Assembly (NCBI GenBank): GCA_947652115.1
Contig: OX393568.1
Coordinates: 15,438,746 to 15,502,745 of the forward strand
Length of the DNA: 64,000 nt
Direction of reading: 5' to 3'
DNA from: Blastomussa wellsi
Lineage: Eukaryota > Cnidaria > Anthozoa > Scleractinia > Plerogyridae
Positions within the stretch are counted from its first letter, which is position 1; each line of letters begins with the position of its first letter. The position numbers and the translations under genes are program-made. This document shows, one piece after another, positions 50,901 to 59,497 of this stretch. The notes beneath the pieces are model-generated. The model was not told where the DNA came from. It searched no databases and saw nothing but the letters and a program-made list of their open reading frames with translations.

Positions 50901-52127
50901 CAATTACATGGTTCATTAAACATAGCAGTTGGTGAAAGAACTGAAATTTCATTGAACACCAGAATTGATGATGGCATGACAAATGGTGCTGGTAATGTGA
51001 TAAAGTTGATACAAATTAATCAAACCAACTATCCGTCTGGAATAATTTGGGTTCAGTTTGACCATGATGATATTGGTGCAAAAACAAGGCAGGAAAACAG
51101 ACGTTTATATGTCTCTGGTATTCAGCCTACGTGGACTCCTATAAAACCAGTCACCACACAATTTGCTGTTGGTAGAAACAGAACTGTTCAAGTTGTAAGA
51201 AAACAATTTCCTCTGAGGCCAGCTGCAGCAAAAACAATTCACAGATCACAAGGTGATACAGAAACCAAAATTGTTGTTAATTTTGAAACCAAAAGAGCTA
51301 TTCCTCACATACACTATGTCGGACTAAGCCGTGTAACAGTAATAGAAGGTCTTTACATCACTGACCTTTGTGAAGATAAGATAACTGTAAGTCCTGCTGT
51401 TGAGAATGAAATGGAACATCTTAGAAATGAAGGCAAACTGAAGCTTTCCATTTCTCCTATCTATGCTGCTCCAGAATCATCTATAAAGCTTTGTTTTTTG
51501 AATGCACGTTCTTTGCATAAGCACATTAATGATGTACGTGCTGACATGAATTACTTGAGTACTGATATTAGTGTTTTTTCAGAAACACGATTCCAAATGT
51601 CTGAAAGTGACACCATGTATGAACTTGGAGAATACACCCTCTTTAGAAATGACGCTATTTCACAACACAATGAAAGACCATATGGTGGAACTGCAGTGTA
51701 TACTCGCATTGATTATTATCCGGCGTATCCATACTGCTACAATCAAAATGGCATAGAGATAACAGTTTTGAGGTTTATGGTAATTCCTCATATCATAGTA
51801 ATAGCTATTTATCGCTCTCCATCAATTCCTATTAGACAACTTTGTGCAGCTATAAGAGAACTGTTGGCATTGTCAACAGCAACTTTAAAAGTTTTTATTG
51901 GAGATTTTAATGTTAACTGGTTAAATATAACAGAAAGGTCAACATTATATAATCTCTTTATTACAGAGAATCACTATAGGCAACTAATGTCCTCCTACAC
52001 AACAGATAATAAAACCTGTATTGACCATATCTATACTAATATCGATGAAGATAAAGTAAAGAGCAATATTTGGGAGACATATTTTTCTGACCATAAAGCA
52101 ATTTATGCACTGATTAACGCATTTTAG
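44958..52127 (+). CDS. Helitron protein: 2A, OTU, Rep, PIF1 helicase, endonuclease (2389 aa)
   Basis: An uninterrupted 2389-codon frame. Residues 95-160 hold about four copies of a 14-aa repeat (NSLRGxKFAxxGN). A 2A-like GDVELNPGP ends at residue 362, predicting separation of the N-terminal part during translation. An OTU-like protease follows (MGNCLFRAIAHQLY near 394), then SPEQKAKxNQ repeats, a Cys-rich region and the Rep nuclease: HUH motif GSPHIHMLIW near 1168 and YIVDYISK near 1352. PIF1-type helicase: SGGAGVGKS near 1709, IDEISMV, GDLFQLQP. The C-terminal exonuclease/endonuclease/phosphatase domain starts near 2178 (FLNARSLH, IGDFNVNW, IDHIYTN, SDHKAIYALI). A separate 5' exon (44717-44944) may precede it, but its phase does not obviously fit. 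Confidence 0.92.
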   Translation: MLSHYFVRIIRQSIQVLCPVFSHKAFLSRAEVANKLWTSKTAIGRDGFEHGRRRVMNPVVQQLEMPVNALHVPANQPFSEMLHNPLVTGYIFQRKINSLRGKKFAFTGNMNSLRGNKFASLGNINFLRETELAFSGNIYSLRGTKNACTGNTNLLMGIFTVFRERIEPQTETIFRDKRDYNAMLVDSIVNTENEFVGCHDEHAGDVTNSLLNTDITLNAVTNCSIDDTEELFYKCDRNIPVNHEKCVEVSNLIRACRRSNVRVRCRNRDREPSRVALKRVIKSLKSRKSRLKTKRSIRKSIPVSSVLYNIASNYKQWSLTFDKKQNSFFSNYFERGLIQTMEYNASKRNILLSGDVELNPGPTTPQIICTESRNSVFNCRLRRHGLRALEVGGMGNCLFRAIAHQLYHDANRHLEIRRAGIQYLQNNPERFIESAVLDNTSWSQYLCNMSMEGTWGDHIIMQAIAEAMNLRIHVIESSENFAELTLVQALDLSETTRSIYIGHIGEMHYVSTIELLTESNLPEKVKRNLFENSSETAYARKRKHTSTVTENQINSSSKDERNSALNTVSNEDTNASNKNKKTKSAYLKRKYREANASPEQKSKRNQYQKAYRGKISSPEQKAKHNQRQKNYRSRMTSEQKAKCNEKHREYKSKKKLVSIESAISKFQDMAAEGPVYTCFCCDQLWYRQSVLKAENLKDINPVIHEYFDQRRNSGNAEWVCKTCQSHLVKSKIPPCSVVNGLAFPEKPNFFDLNELECRILAPRIAFQKLMQAPRGKQLKIHGNIVNVPADVASTVTMLPRLLSETATIKVNLKRKLQYKSSALSLNVRPHKVMQAADWLIRNSSLYKDEGIVLNPQWTNQYDKEIEQQHNMNGLYSEQSAESAENSNSHSEINTIDDRDNESENEDDVPAGVTDTMLTGTDFLEDNERQHIFNIAPAEGNIPLSIFRDKYSEELAYPGIFLGQPRSLCKHIHYSDICKSELRRSDRRAAMCVENIFFKAKKLQMKILLSKSTIALRKCKGNNRNLNARQLKQMGALDRLIRFDEGFKFLTALRGSPPYFEKAKKDLFAMIRQLGPATLFCSFSSAETQWTHLLKILGNLVDHKDYSDNEISNLNWEERCRLIQSDPVTCARHFDYQVNKFLSSFLLSSAEPLGKISDWFYRVEYQQRGSPHIHMLIWVESAPKFQEQSDKEVIEFIDKIVTCCKPTDNPELLHLVNRQVHRHSHTCRKNTKSDCRFNYPQPPMRQTRILYPLDKDMQQSEIKRHKDTWKTIKFHLDEMKEGEEITFDKLLLDLNVTEENYLLAVRSSINAATVFLKRTPNELRVNNYNPACLQAWRANMDIQYVLDVYACAVYIVDYISKAQKGMSELLREACTEARKGNSTIKQQVRDIGSKFVNNVEISAQEAVYIVLQLPMRKSSRQVVFINTAPPDERVELLKPLNDIKEMDDDCEEIYTSGLLKRYSKRPTQLEDVTLADWVAWYDVTGKPYVKPSNDLDTDGLPLEKCIEHYENDDDDLNDEKATNISGRGKMKKRNKARIIRSVWFNKEADPEKHYRELLMLYTAWRNEETDLLGGFFCYQDRYKALSKLIKEQMKQYVTCNEDLNEIQQERNRLEESYDCIAPLTESIEQQDCNEGQQDLHPDFNENYNLSDDIGIPSVDSRSEPLILNELPDNEYRCMVQSLNKEQKEFFYHVLHLIKTSDEPFYSFLSGGAGVGKSHVTKALYQAALKFYNSRAGDNFAEIRVLMLAPTGKAAYIIKGNTIHSALAIPACQSLKTYKRLDSNRLNSLRTQLGGIKLVFIDEISMVGNTMFNVQIDNRLKDIKGSPLPFGGVSIIAIGDLFQLQPVMDDYIFNDLKTEYGVLAPNLWQELFNMFELKEIMRQRESKQFAELLNRLREGKQTNEDIRVLRQRMLQSNTSSYPMNAPHLFIQNAKVNEFNDRVHHAIQNVKYSIKAHDSVIGATSQDVRDKILKQIPQDPRKTKQLHGSLNIAVGERTEISLNTRIDDGMTNGAGNVIKLIQINQTNYPSGIIWVQFDHDDIGAKTRQENRRLYVSGIQPTWTPIKPVTTQFAVGRNRTVQVVRKQFPLRPAAAKTIHRSQGDTETKIVVNFETKRAIPHIHYVGLSRVTVIEGLYITDLCEDKITVSPAVENEMEHLRNEGKLKLSISPIYAAPESSIKLCFLNARSLHKHINDVRADMNYLSTDISVFSETRFQMSESDTMYELGEYTLFRNDAISQHNERPYGGTAVYTRIDYYPAYPYCYNQNGIEITVLRFMVIPHIIVIAIYRSPSIPIRQLCAAIRELLALSTATLKVFIGDFNVNWLNITERSTLYNLFITENHYRQLMSSYTTDNKTCIDHIYTNIDEDKVKSNIWETYFSDHKAIYALINAF

Positions 52128-52224
52128 TTGCATTGCAGTATTATTTACTAGGTCAAACAGAATATCTTTCTCTGATTTTATAGCTTACAAGAGACTCCAC
52201 ATTTCCTTTGATTGGCACTTCAGG

Positions 52225-53635
52225 CATGGACACTGCAACAAATTCAAGGTAAGCTCATTATGTTTGAATTCCCTCTCTCTTTATTTCTCTTTATTTCTTT
52301 TTTAAATTTCTCTTTAAAAAATACTTTTTTATTTTTTATTCAGTAGTAGTAACCAAAGAAAGAATGAAGAACCAACAGGTGTAACATCAAAATCTGCATC
52401 GGCAAACCCAGGTGAAGGTGAGAGTGACTTCACTGTTTTTGTTTTTTTTTACTTCTTGTTATAACATTCTTATTTAACTCTTAATAACTCTTAATTTAAT
52501 TAACACACTGCTGTACATAGGGCTGTGATTCAGCATACACTTTTAAACAAGCAACACTGATATAAAAACTGGGCCAACAATGTGATGCATGACATTGAAT
52601 TCCTTTCCCTCTGCAGATAGCTTAACTGGATATGTCCATCAGCTATCAAAAGTGAAAGACGCAAGAAATGAGAAAAAAACAACCTTCTTCAACTTCCTGG
52701 TACAAACATCAGAAACATCATCCCAGTCTGTGGTTTGCTATTCACCGGACAAGAGGAAAGATTTTTTAAACTACCAACAGCAGCATCAGCCAGTTTCCAT
52801 CCTTGGAGGGCAGTTAAGTCCAAACAAGCGGAGCTCATCTAAGATGGATTTCACAGTAAAAAAGAAATCAAAGCTTCAGTCTGTTAAAGTAAACTTCCAA
52901 TACAATCCAAGTTTCGAACACAACCTTACAACAGTCGATAACATATCAAGTCTACTTCCCTTCGACACAGTGGATGTCAAGGTGAAAATCATAAGCAAGA
53001 CAGAAGAGAAACAGAAAGTTATAGTTCATGGAGATCCATGTTTCAAGGTTGATTGTGTTGTGACTGATAAAACTGGAACAATTAGACTAGAAGCTTGGGA
53101 AGCAGCAATTGATGAGCTTCAAAGAGGGAAGTCATATCATATTAAAAATCTCAAGGTAAAAATGTTCAATGACAAAAAGTACATCAACACTAACGAGGAA
53201 TCAATCATTGAACAAATTGATGATATAGTAACAAACACAGATGTGACCACTGGAACGGACTTCCAAGATTCTGTCATCACTGGTAAAGTCATCGCATTGG
53301 ATCTGATTCGCAACCCCTCGTGTCCATTGTGTAATGCCACGAATAATACAGCAAGTGAAGACCAAGAAATCATCAATTGCAAGGGATGCAAATCGACCAT
53401 GCTTTCAGAAAGTCTAGTACCAAAGCTTGTCTGCAAACTATCTATCCTGGTTGACAAGAAGATAACCTCCTATTCTGCATTTAATGATGCATTACAGAGC
53501 TTCTTCATATTAAAGGGCATTGATGCACAGCTTGGCAAGATGTCAGATGGCGAAATTAAAGTTGCTCTTCTAAAAGCTGGAGACCAAACGATGCTGGTTG
53601 ATAAATGTGCCAAGATAGTCACACAGTTCCTCTAA
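52225..53635 (+). CDS. RPA1-like single-strand DNA-binding protein (Helitron accessory)
   Basis: Exons 52225-52248, 52344-52411 (or -52417) and 52617-53635 join in phase. The protein is about 370 residues. It has OB-fold segments (FDTVDVKVKIISKTEEKQ, VDCVVTDKTGTIRLEAWE, GKSYHIKNLKVKMFNDKKY) and a four-Cys zinc site, NPSCPLCNAT then CKGCKS. The pattern matches the C-terminal part of RPA70, which binds single-stranded DNA. RPA-like genes are frequent passengers of Helentrons and would coat the displaced strand. An ATG in exon 1 at 52225 is the best start. Confidence 0.8.
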
Positions 53636-53800
53636 TGGGAGAAATCAAGATAGTTGCGATATTGACTTAAGTCATTGTTTTGTTAGTGCGAGTCATCTAA
53701 TGAAGTACAAGACATTTTGTTTATAGAAACATGTACTTTAATGATGGAACTCACAATGTTATCCCACTGTCTGATGCTTAATGATAAAAATAGCCATTTG

Positions 53801-54000
53801 NNNNNNNNNNNNNNNNNNNNNNNNNNNNNNNNNNNNNNNNNNNNNNNNNNNNNNNNNNNNNNNNNNNNNNNNNNNNNNNNNNNNNNNNNNNNNNNNNNNN
53901 NNNNNNNNNNNNNNNNNNNNNNNNNNNNNNNNNNNNNNNNNNNNNNNNNNNNNNNNNNNNNNNNNNNNNNNNNNNNNNNNNNNNNNNNNNNNNNNNNNNN
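53801..54000. other. Assembly gap (200 Ns)
   Basis: All bases are N. The right border of the Helitron may lie in or near it. Frames reported across it have no meaning. Confidence 1.
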
Positions 54001-54139
54001 ACCAGTATATATATATTATGAGCATAATCAAAATTAAAAGTTTCCCCCATTTATGTTAGTACTTATCATTTTACTATAGGTGCATGATACATATTGTAGC
54101 ATTTTAGGCTGTAGGCTAAATCAATCAACTTTACTGATT

Positions 54140-54455
54140 GTGTGGTCTAAAGAAGTGTGATTTAACGTTAATTGATAAAATGGGATGCAGTTATGTCTAG
54201 TATCACACTTTTGTAAGTGTGATCATACATTAGATCACACTTAATAAAGTGTGATCACACTTGCAATCACACGTTATAAAAAATCACACGTGTGAATCAC
54301 ACTTTTTCACACTTCTTTTTCACACTTTATCACACCACTTTTCACACTAGTGTGAAAAGTGTGATTTAAAGTGTGATTCACACATTTTATAAAAAATCAC
54401 ACGTGTGATCACACTTCGAATCACACGTGTGATCACACATGTGATCACACATTTA
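54140..54455. repeat. Array of TGTGATCACA palindromes
   Basis: The self-complementary core GTGATCAC and its half-sites (tcacac, gtgtga) recur over about 310 bp in both orientations. The style matches the AAGTATACTT arrays but with a different core, so it may be the subterminal region or MITE of another DNA transposon. Confidence 0.65.
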
Positions 54456-54775
54456 TTTTTGCATGGGTTAATAGAAAGGAAGTCATAGAGCAGTTTTCAA
54501 TTGACTGTGTGTTGTAAAACCGAAACCAATTGAAGTTTTATTACTCTGGGCAGTCACAAAGAACACAGACAATCCAATGGACCATTTAAAACTTAGTAAA
54601 GAAATTACATGTAGCTGACTCAAAGCACAGAAAAACATGTGTCAGCAAGTGACGATTGGTTTTGGTTTTACTTCTGGTTGGATGAAAAACTGGTGCAAGT
54701 GTTTTAAGCTAATCAAGTAGCGAAGTGAATGAAAAACCAATTACTTTCGATGGTCATGTGAAAAAAGGCGTTCAA

Positions 54776-55036
54776 GCCTAGTGGCCCATCAGGACGGCGT
54801 TTATCTCCGGTTTCCGTAGCATGAAGCTACTAGCAGTATTTATGGGATGCTAGTCCATCGCAGGGTTACCCCCAGCAGTAAATCCGCCGGTACCCATTTA
54901 TACACCTGGGTGGAGAGAGACACAGAGAGTAAAGTGTACTGGCAAAGAACACAACACAATGACTCCAGCCAGGGCTCGAACTTGGACCAATCAATCCAGA
55001 GTCCAGCACACTAACCATTAGGCCACCGCACCTCCC
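54776..55036 (-). mobile_element. tRNA-derived SINE with long body
   Basis: On the minus strand a tRNA-like head has an A box (tggcctaatggtt, near 55007-55034) and a B box (agttcgagccc, near 54972-54986). The body contains taaatgggtaccggcgg and tgcgatggactagca. As I recall, this body is very common in coral genomes. RNA polymerase III would start near 55036. Confidence 0.75.
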
Positions 55037-55640
55037 ATGTGAAAACCACTCTTTGACTAATAATGTTAAATAAACATATGACTTGTATAAAGTGGGAACA
55101 ATTCTTTTAAATATTGTCTTGGAATTATACCTGTCATTGGTTTACATCTGGTTTGTGAAAAATAATTATTGTTAATTGTACTCATGTCTGGGAAATTGTT
55201 TTGAATGATACTTAGTTGACAACTTGCATTTTATCTAGAAATCCACATAATTTTGGGAAGATGATCTGCTTGTATAATGCCTAAACTAATCAATTATTTT
55301 TTTAATGGTGATTTTAACTTAGTAGATTAGCTGTCAAGCACTTCATTTTGGAAAAATTCCATGTATGCATGTATGCCATTTCTTATAATTTATGTAATGT
55401 ATTGTTTTGCTCACTGCACCAGTTTGTAAAATATGCTGCAAAATACTCACGTTTTGCAGAAAATACAGTTCCTGTTGATTCTCTACCACTGTGATATGAT
55501 ATTATCATAATTTTTCCATTTTTTGAATAGTTGTTGAACTTATGTTAAAAACAGTTTTTTACAATTTCGGTTTTGAATGGTCTGTATTAAGAGATTTCAA
55601 GATTGTAGATTTTTAAATTTACAGGATTATCTGTGCTTAA
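55037..55640. other. AT-rich unassigned DNA inside the 45-kb element
   Basis: No ORF, RNA gene or repeat was recognised. It could be the original right part of the EnSpm-like element. Confidence 0.4.
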
Positions 55641-55881
55641 GAAAAAGTATACTTTAAGTATGCTTTTTTTCAATGGCAACGTTTTAAAAATCCCAAGGTT
55701 TCTAAAAGTATACTTTAAGTATACTTTTGAAATTGAAGTATAAATGAAGTATATTTTCCACAATTTGGTTAATATACTTCGTTTATACTTTTTTTTCGCA
55801 AGTATAAGTGAAGCATACTTCAAATGTACTTCTTTTTTGGAAAGTATATACTAAGTATACTTGAAGTATACTTTAAGTATA
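55641..55881. repeat. Subterminal AAGTATACTT array, right
   Basis: At least six intact AGTATACT cores and several degenerate ones (agtatatt, agtataag) run up to the inverted terminal repeat. Counterpart of 10791-11015. Confidence 0.8.
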
Positions 55882-55898
55882 CTGAATTTCTACAAGGG
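55882..55898 (-). repeat. EnSpm-like terminal inverted repeat, right
   Basis: Exact inverse of 10769-10785, followed by AT (55899-55900). Confidence 0.85.
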
Positions 55899-56721
55899 AT
55901 ACGTCCACATTTTCTCCACCGTGGTCCGTTCTCACACGAAAGGGACGTCCATACTTTCGCACAGCCTGATGATACAATTGAAGCACAGTGCTTGCTCTGT
56001 TGTTCGTGGAGCAGGCACCAAAAACTACCAGCCGGCTATATCCGTCAACGGCATGATGCAACACCATTCGCCATCGTACCAGCTTGTGGTTTCCGTCGAT
56101 GTGCCACACATAATTCGGGCATGGCACCGAGTAAACGCGTCTTCTTATAGGAGGATGAAAACGTGACATGGGACCGTTTGGGTTGTTGTGGTGTATAGCA
56201 CTCCTAACTCTTGATCTTTGAACGTGGAAACCGCGAGCCCTCAGATGACCCATAACCATCGATTCTCCAGCATTCGGATGGCTTCTCGAAATGACTTCGA
56301 CTGCTTGACGAATCTCAGCCTCACTGGCATCTGAAAACCGCTTGTAGTTAATGTTGTAATCGCGGATAGCTTTATATACGGTAGGTCTAGAGACATGTAA
56401 AGCACTGGCAATGTCTGATAGAGGAATTTTTAATTTTAAGAATGCTTCCAACTGCTCTTTGCCGATGGCTGTTCTTGGCCTCCCTTTGGATCTGCAAGAA
56501 GTTAACGTAATGTCAGTAGAACCCCCATTGATGTATACCTCAAGTACTCCTCGGCCGACCATTTCTGGCCTAAGACGGGTACAGGATACATATGACGAGG
56601 GTGGGGTGGGAAAGGGAAGGACAAGAAAGGAGATCTGACACCAAAGAAATGTCGATTTTTTTACAACTTGCAAGGCGAACAGTTCATGTGCTAGTCAACG
56701 ATTTTTAAGGGTCCCTCCCTT

Positions 56722-57321
56722 AGGCCCTGTTCACAAGAGGTAGGGCTAACCCTAGTGCTAGGTTTACCCTAGCAAGAGGGTTACCCTAATACTCCCACGC
56801 TTCTTTTTTGTGACAGACGTGTTTACAAGGTAGGTAGGGTTACCCTTGCGCTAGGGTAGCCTTAGGTGAGCGCTAGAAATACCGGTAAAACAAACGAATT
56901 GTGACTTTAGAAACATCGTATAAGTGAACAGTTTGTTTTAGTTTTGCTTTGGATAGAAAAAATTCAAATAACAGGTTTTTAATTTGGGACAAAATTTTCG
57001 CAATAATTTTGTCGGGGAAGTGTTTATAGTTTTGCCGTCAAATTCATGCAAAACTAAAAAAAAATAACTAGGTTGTGTGTCTGGAATTCTAAGTGAGCTT
57101 AGAAAATGAAATGATTTGAGTGGAACCAAAACTACGTAATTTAGGTGAAAATAAGTTCTGGCAATAAAATCATTACGGATTGCGTGTTTTATTTACCAGG
57201 TTAACTGAAGCGTAACGAGCCAGATATCTGAAAGATTGCTTGTAAACGCGGACTATCTTTTACCCTCTTGCGGGGGAAATCCTAGAACTATGATTACCCT
57301 ACCTGCTTGTAAAAAGGGCCT
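56722..57321. mobile_element. MITE with AGGCCCT ends, 600 bp
   Basis: Inverted ends of about 28 bp (aggccctgttcacaag and its inverse at cttgtaaaaagggcct) with ggtagggctaaccct-type motifs repeated inside. It lies in intron 2 of the integrase-core gene. Target duplication not resolved; superfamily unknown. Confidence 0.6.
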
Positions 57322-57499
57322 TTGATTGAAGCAACTGTTTTTTTAGAGAATGTTAGACTACATTCAAGTTTAGAGACATATAAGAAAGGCTTATTAGGAT
57401 CAAGGAACACTAACATTAAATTTGAAATACACACTTACCTTGGCATTTGGTCCTCGTCATTTTCCACATCTTGCGAAGTTCTTACTGCTTCTTCTTGCT

Positions 57500-57953
57500 G
57501 AATGACAGATGAATTATCAAATTCATTCAATTAATTTTTCTACTATGTAAATTTTTCCACCAGTCGGACAGGTAAATCAGTTTCTCACCTTACTTTGTGA
57601 AATAAAAACAATCATTCACTGTATGTTATTTTAGTATGGCTACCAAAATGACATAAAAAAAGGAAGCAAACACATCTAATTTAACTAACATAGTATTAAC
57701 CATGAGCCGCATGTGTCACGCAATGCGCCAGACAAGCGAAAGGTCCAAAAGTCCTCTTTCCCTCGTAAATATAGTCATAGCTTTCCGCTTAACATGCAAT
57801 CCCCTTAACTAATGATGCAGTGCAACATGTAAGAAATAGATGAGGCGCTTGGAAGACATCAATAATGATGTTTTTGTTAATCACATCGACACACAGGTCA
57901 TCACCCCGGCAGCGACTGGGATGCTTTAGCAGTGATACATCAATGTTACATAC
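57500..57953 (-). other. Integrase-core gene intron 1
   Basis: Donor GTATGTAAC at 57953, acceptor CATTCAG before 57497. No other feature recognised. Confidence 0.5.
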
Positions 57954-58165
57954 CTCTTGTGTCGCAGGAGCAAAACCTGAATTGCCAGGAAGGCTCGGAA
58001 GAGATGCCAAAGCTTCGTCAACCGCCCTTTCTACGGCTCTAGAGACCGCAGAAGCGATTGACCTCGATAGCTCATCCGGTTGTGTCGCCATCTTTGCGAT
58101 TATTCCCGCGCTAATGACCCACGTGCCAAGTCACGCGGTTACTTATTACTTATTAAGTTAAATCA

Positions 58166-58640
58166 TGGTTTTACTGATATCAAATAATGATTTTCATTAT
58201 ATGAAATCATATACTTATGATTTGAAATCAGGATTTATTATATCAAATCATAAACTTATGATTTAAAATCAGAACTTATTGTATGAAATCGTAAACTTAT
58301 GATTTGAAATCAGGATTTACTATATCAAATCATAAACGAATGATTTGAAATCAGGATTTATTATATCAAATCATAAACTTATGATTTGAAATCAGGATTT
58401 ATTATATCAAATCATAAACTTATGATTTGAAATCAATATTTATTATATCAAATCATAAAGGTATGATTTGAAAAAATAATTTATTATATCAAATCATTAA
58501 AGGTATGATTTGAAATCAGAATTTATTATATCAAATCATAAACGCATGATTTTAAATAATAATTTATTATATCAAATCATAAACGCATGATTTGAAATCA
58601 ACATTTATTATATCAAATCATTGGCGTATGATATCATATC
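58166..58640. repeat. 41-bp AT-rich tandem array of palindromic units
   Basis: About eleven copies of a roughly 41-bp unit. Each contains aaatcataaacttatgattt (an inverted repeat) and aaatcaggatttattatatc. Copies differ by a few bases. It lies just upstream of the integrase-core start codon. Confidence 0.8.
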
Positions 58641-59040
58641 AGAAAACTTTATTTAATAAATAACGAAAAAAATGACAAAATAAAGCTAAATCATTTTTTT
58701 TACAAATGGCGCCCCATACTTGCATGCCTACAAATCAATATCAAAATAAAATTGCAATGTTTAATATAATGATTTTCTTGCAATTGAGCAGCACTCCATC
58801 CTCACATGGGCCTCTTGTATTTGCCAGAGCTTTTGTTCCTCATTAATCTTTGTTAGGTGCATTTCTGCATGTGCTACAGTGTATGTAATGAACTGTGTCA
58901 ACCAAAACTTACTTTTTATGATAATGACTGATTCAGTTCTGGTTTTAGAAAGCTACAATGTTTATTGTTTCCAGAGTACAGAGCAAGTGGGCTGCCACTG
59001 GACATAAAAGAAATGAAGTTCTGGAAAGGTCATTATCAGT
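58641..59040. other. Unassigned DNA with an exon-like segment
   Basis: Mostly AT-rich. From 58974 a TTTCCAG acceptor leads into an open stretch (EYRASGLPLDIKEMKFW) that runs into the retroelement border at 59041. It could be an exon of the same unidentified gene as 63868-64000, interrupted by the retroelement. Confidence 0.35.
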
Positions 59041-59151
59041 CAATTGTTTACATTCAAACACAGACAACCGTTTGGGAAAAATTTGGAGCTTTATTGTTAC
59101 ATCGAGAGACAGACGAGTTACATAAACTGAGAACAATAGAACTCCGACACC
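59041..59151 (-). repeat. Split direct repeat B2
   Basis: Copy of 59282-59392 with a few substitutions (tttggg against ttttgg; cataaa against caaaaa). Forms the 3' end of retroelement 2. Confidence 0.85.
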
Positions 59152-59174
59152 TTAAGGGTGGGAGGGAATAAGGG

Positions 59175-59286
59175 TGATCGACTAGAGATTATGACTGAAA
59201 TTTAAGCCTTGATGTTGACATTAAATAGACGGTGTACAAGAATTAACAATTAACTATCATCACTTAAGGTAATGATTTACACAATT
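59175..59286 (-). repeat. Split direct repeat A2
   Basis: Copy of A1 (63384-63495). It shares its last five bases (caatt) with the start of B1. Confidence 0.88.
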
Positions 59287-59392
59287 GTTTACATTCAAAC
59301 ACAGACAACCGTTTTGGAAAAATTTGGAGCTTTATTGTTACATCGAGAGACAGACGAGTTACAAAAACTGAGAACAATAGAACTCCGACACC
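59282..59392 (-). repeat. Split direct repeat B1
   Basis: Copy of B2; adjoins A2 with a 5-base overlap and lies about 105 bp from the recombinase stop. Confidence 0.88.
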
Positions 59393-59497
59393 AAACCCAA
59401 ACGAATCTGTGTTTGAAGAAAATAATAAGAAAATAAGAAAAATAGAGAATAATAAAATGAGAAAGGAAAAAATTTCTATATATAGAGGTAACGCTAG

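Larger units (their letters stand above)
44523..53700 (+). mobile_element. Helitron2/Helentron-like rolling-circle element
   Basis: Defined by a giant Rep-helicase-endonuclease protein followed by an RPA-like gene, the gene set of Helentrons. The left border is placed at a set of short palindromes (44523-44567). The right border is uncertain; no terminal hairpin was identified before the N gap. It lies downstream of retroelement 1 within the 45-kb nest. Confidence 0.75.
10769..55898. mobile_element. EnSpm/CACTA-like transposon, 45 kb with nested insertions
   Basis: The ends are perfect 17-bp inverted repeats (CCCTTGTAGAAATTCAG at 10769-10785 and its complement at 55882-55898). They are flanked by AT on each side (10767-10768 and 55899-55900). 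Immediately inside both ends are arrays of AAGTATACTT, like the subterminal transposase-binding repeats of En/Spm elements. Removing the block and one AT restores the integrase-core reading frame exactly. Between the ends lie a tnp2-type transposase gene and a divergent BEN-domain gene, which I take as the element's own genes. A Polinton, a tyrosine-recombinase retroelement with a hAT insertion, a Helitron-like element and several MITEs were added later. Calling the superfamily EnSpm rests on the transposase and subterminal repeats; the terminal CCC differs from plant CACTA. Confidence 0.75.
55899..58091 (-). pseudogene. Integrase-core gene, exons 1-2 and 5' part of exon 3
   Basis: Minus-strand exons: 57954-58091 (MATQPDELSRSIASAV...), 57439-57497, and 55899-56491, continuing at 10766-10198 after the insertion. 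Phases fit throughout and the whole would be 452 residues. Exon 3 begins with a helix-turn-helix (SKGRPRTAIGKEQLEAF, then IASALHVSRPTVYKAI). It then gives the integrase-type core with Asp in YVWHIDGNHKL and in FRVRTDHGGENVDV. The Glu block lies in the other half. The gene looks like a transposon-derived integrase widespread in cnidarians. It was probably intact until the EnSpm-like insertion. Confidence 0.8.

Noticed and set aside
53717..54059. Short ORFs running through the N gap
   Set aside because: They consist mostly of undetermined bases.
58166..58640. CRISPR-like repeat array
   Set aside because: Units are tandem without unique spacers, AT-rich and palindromic, in a eukaryotic genome.
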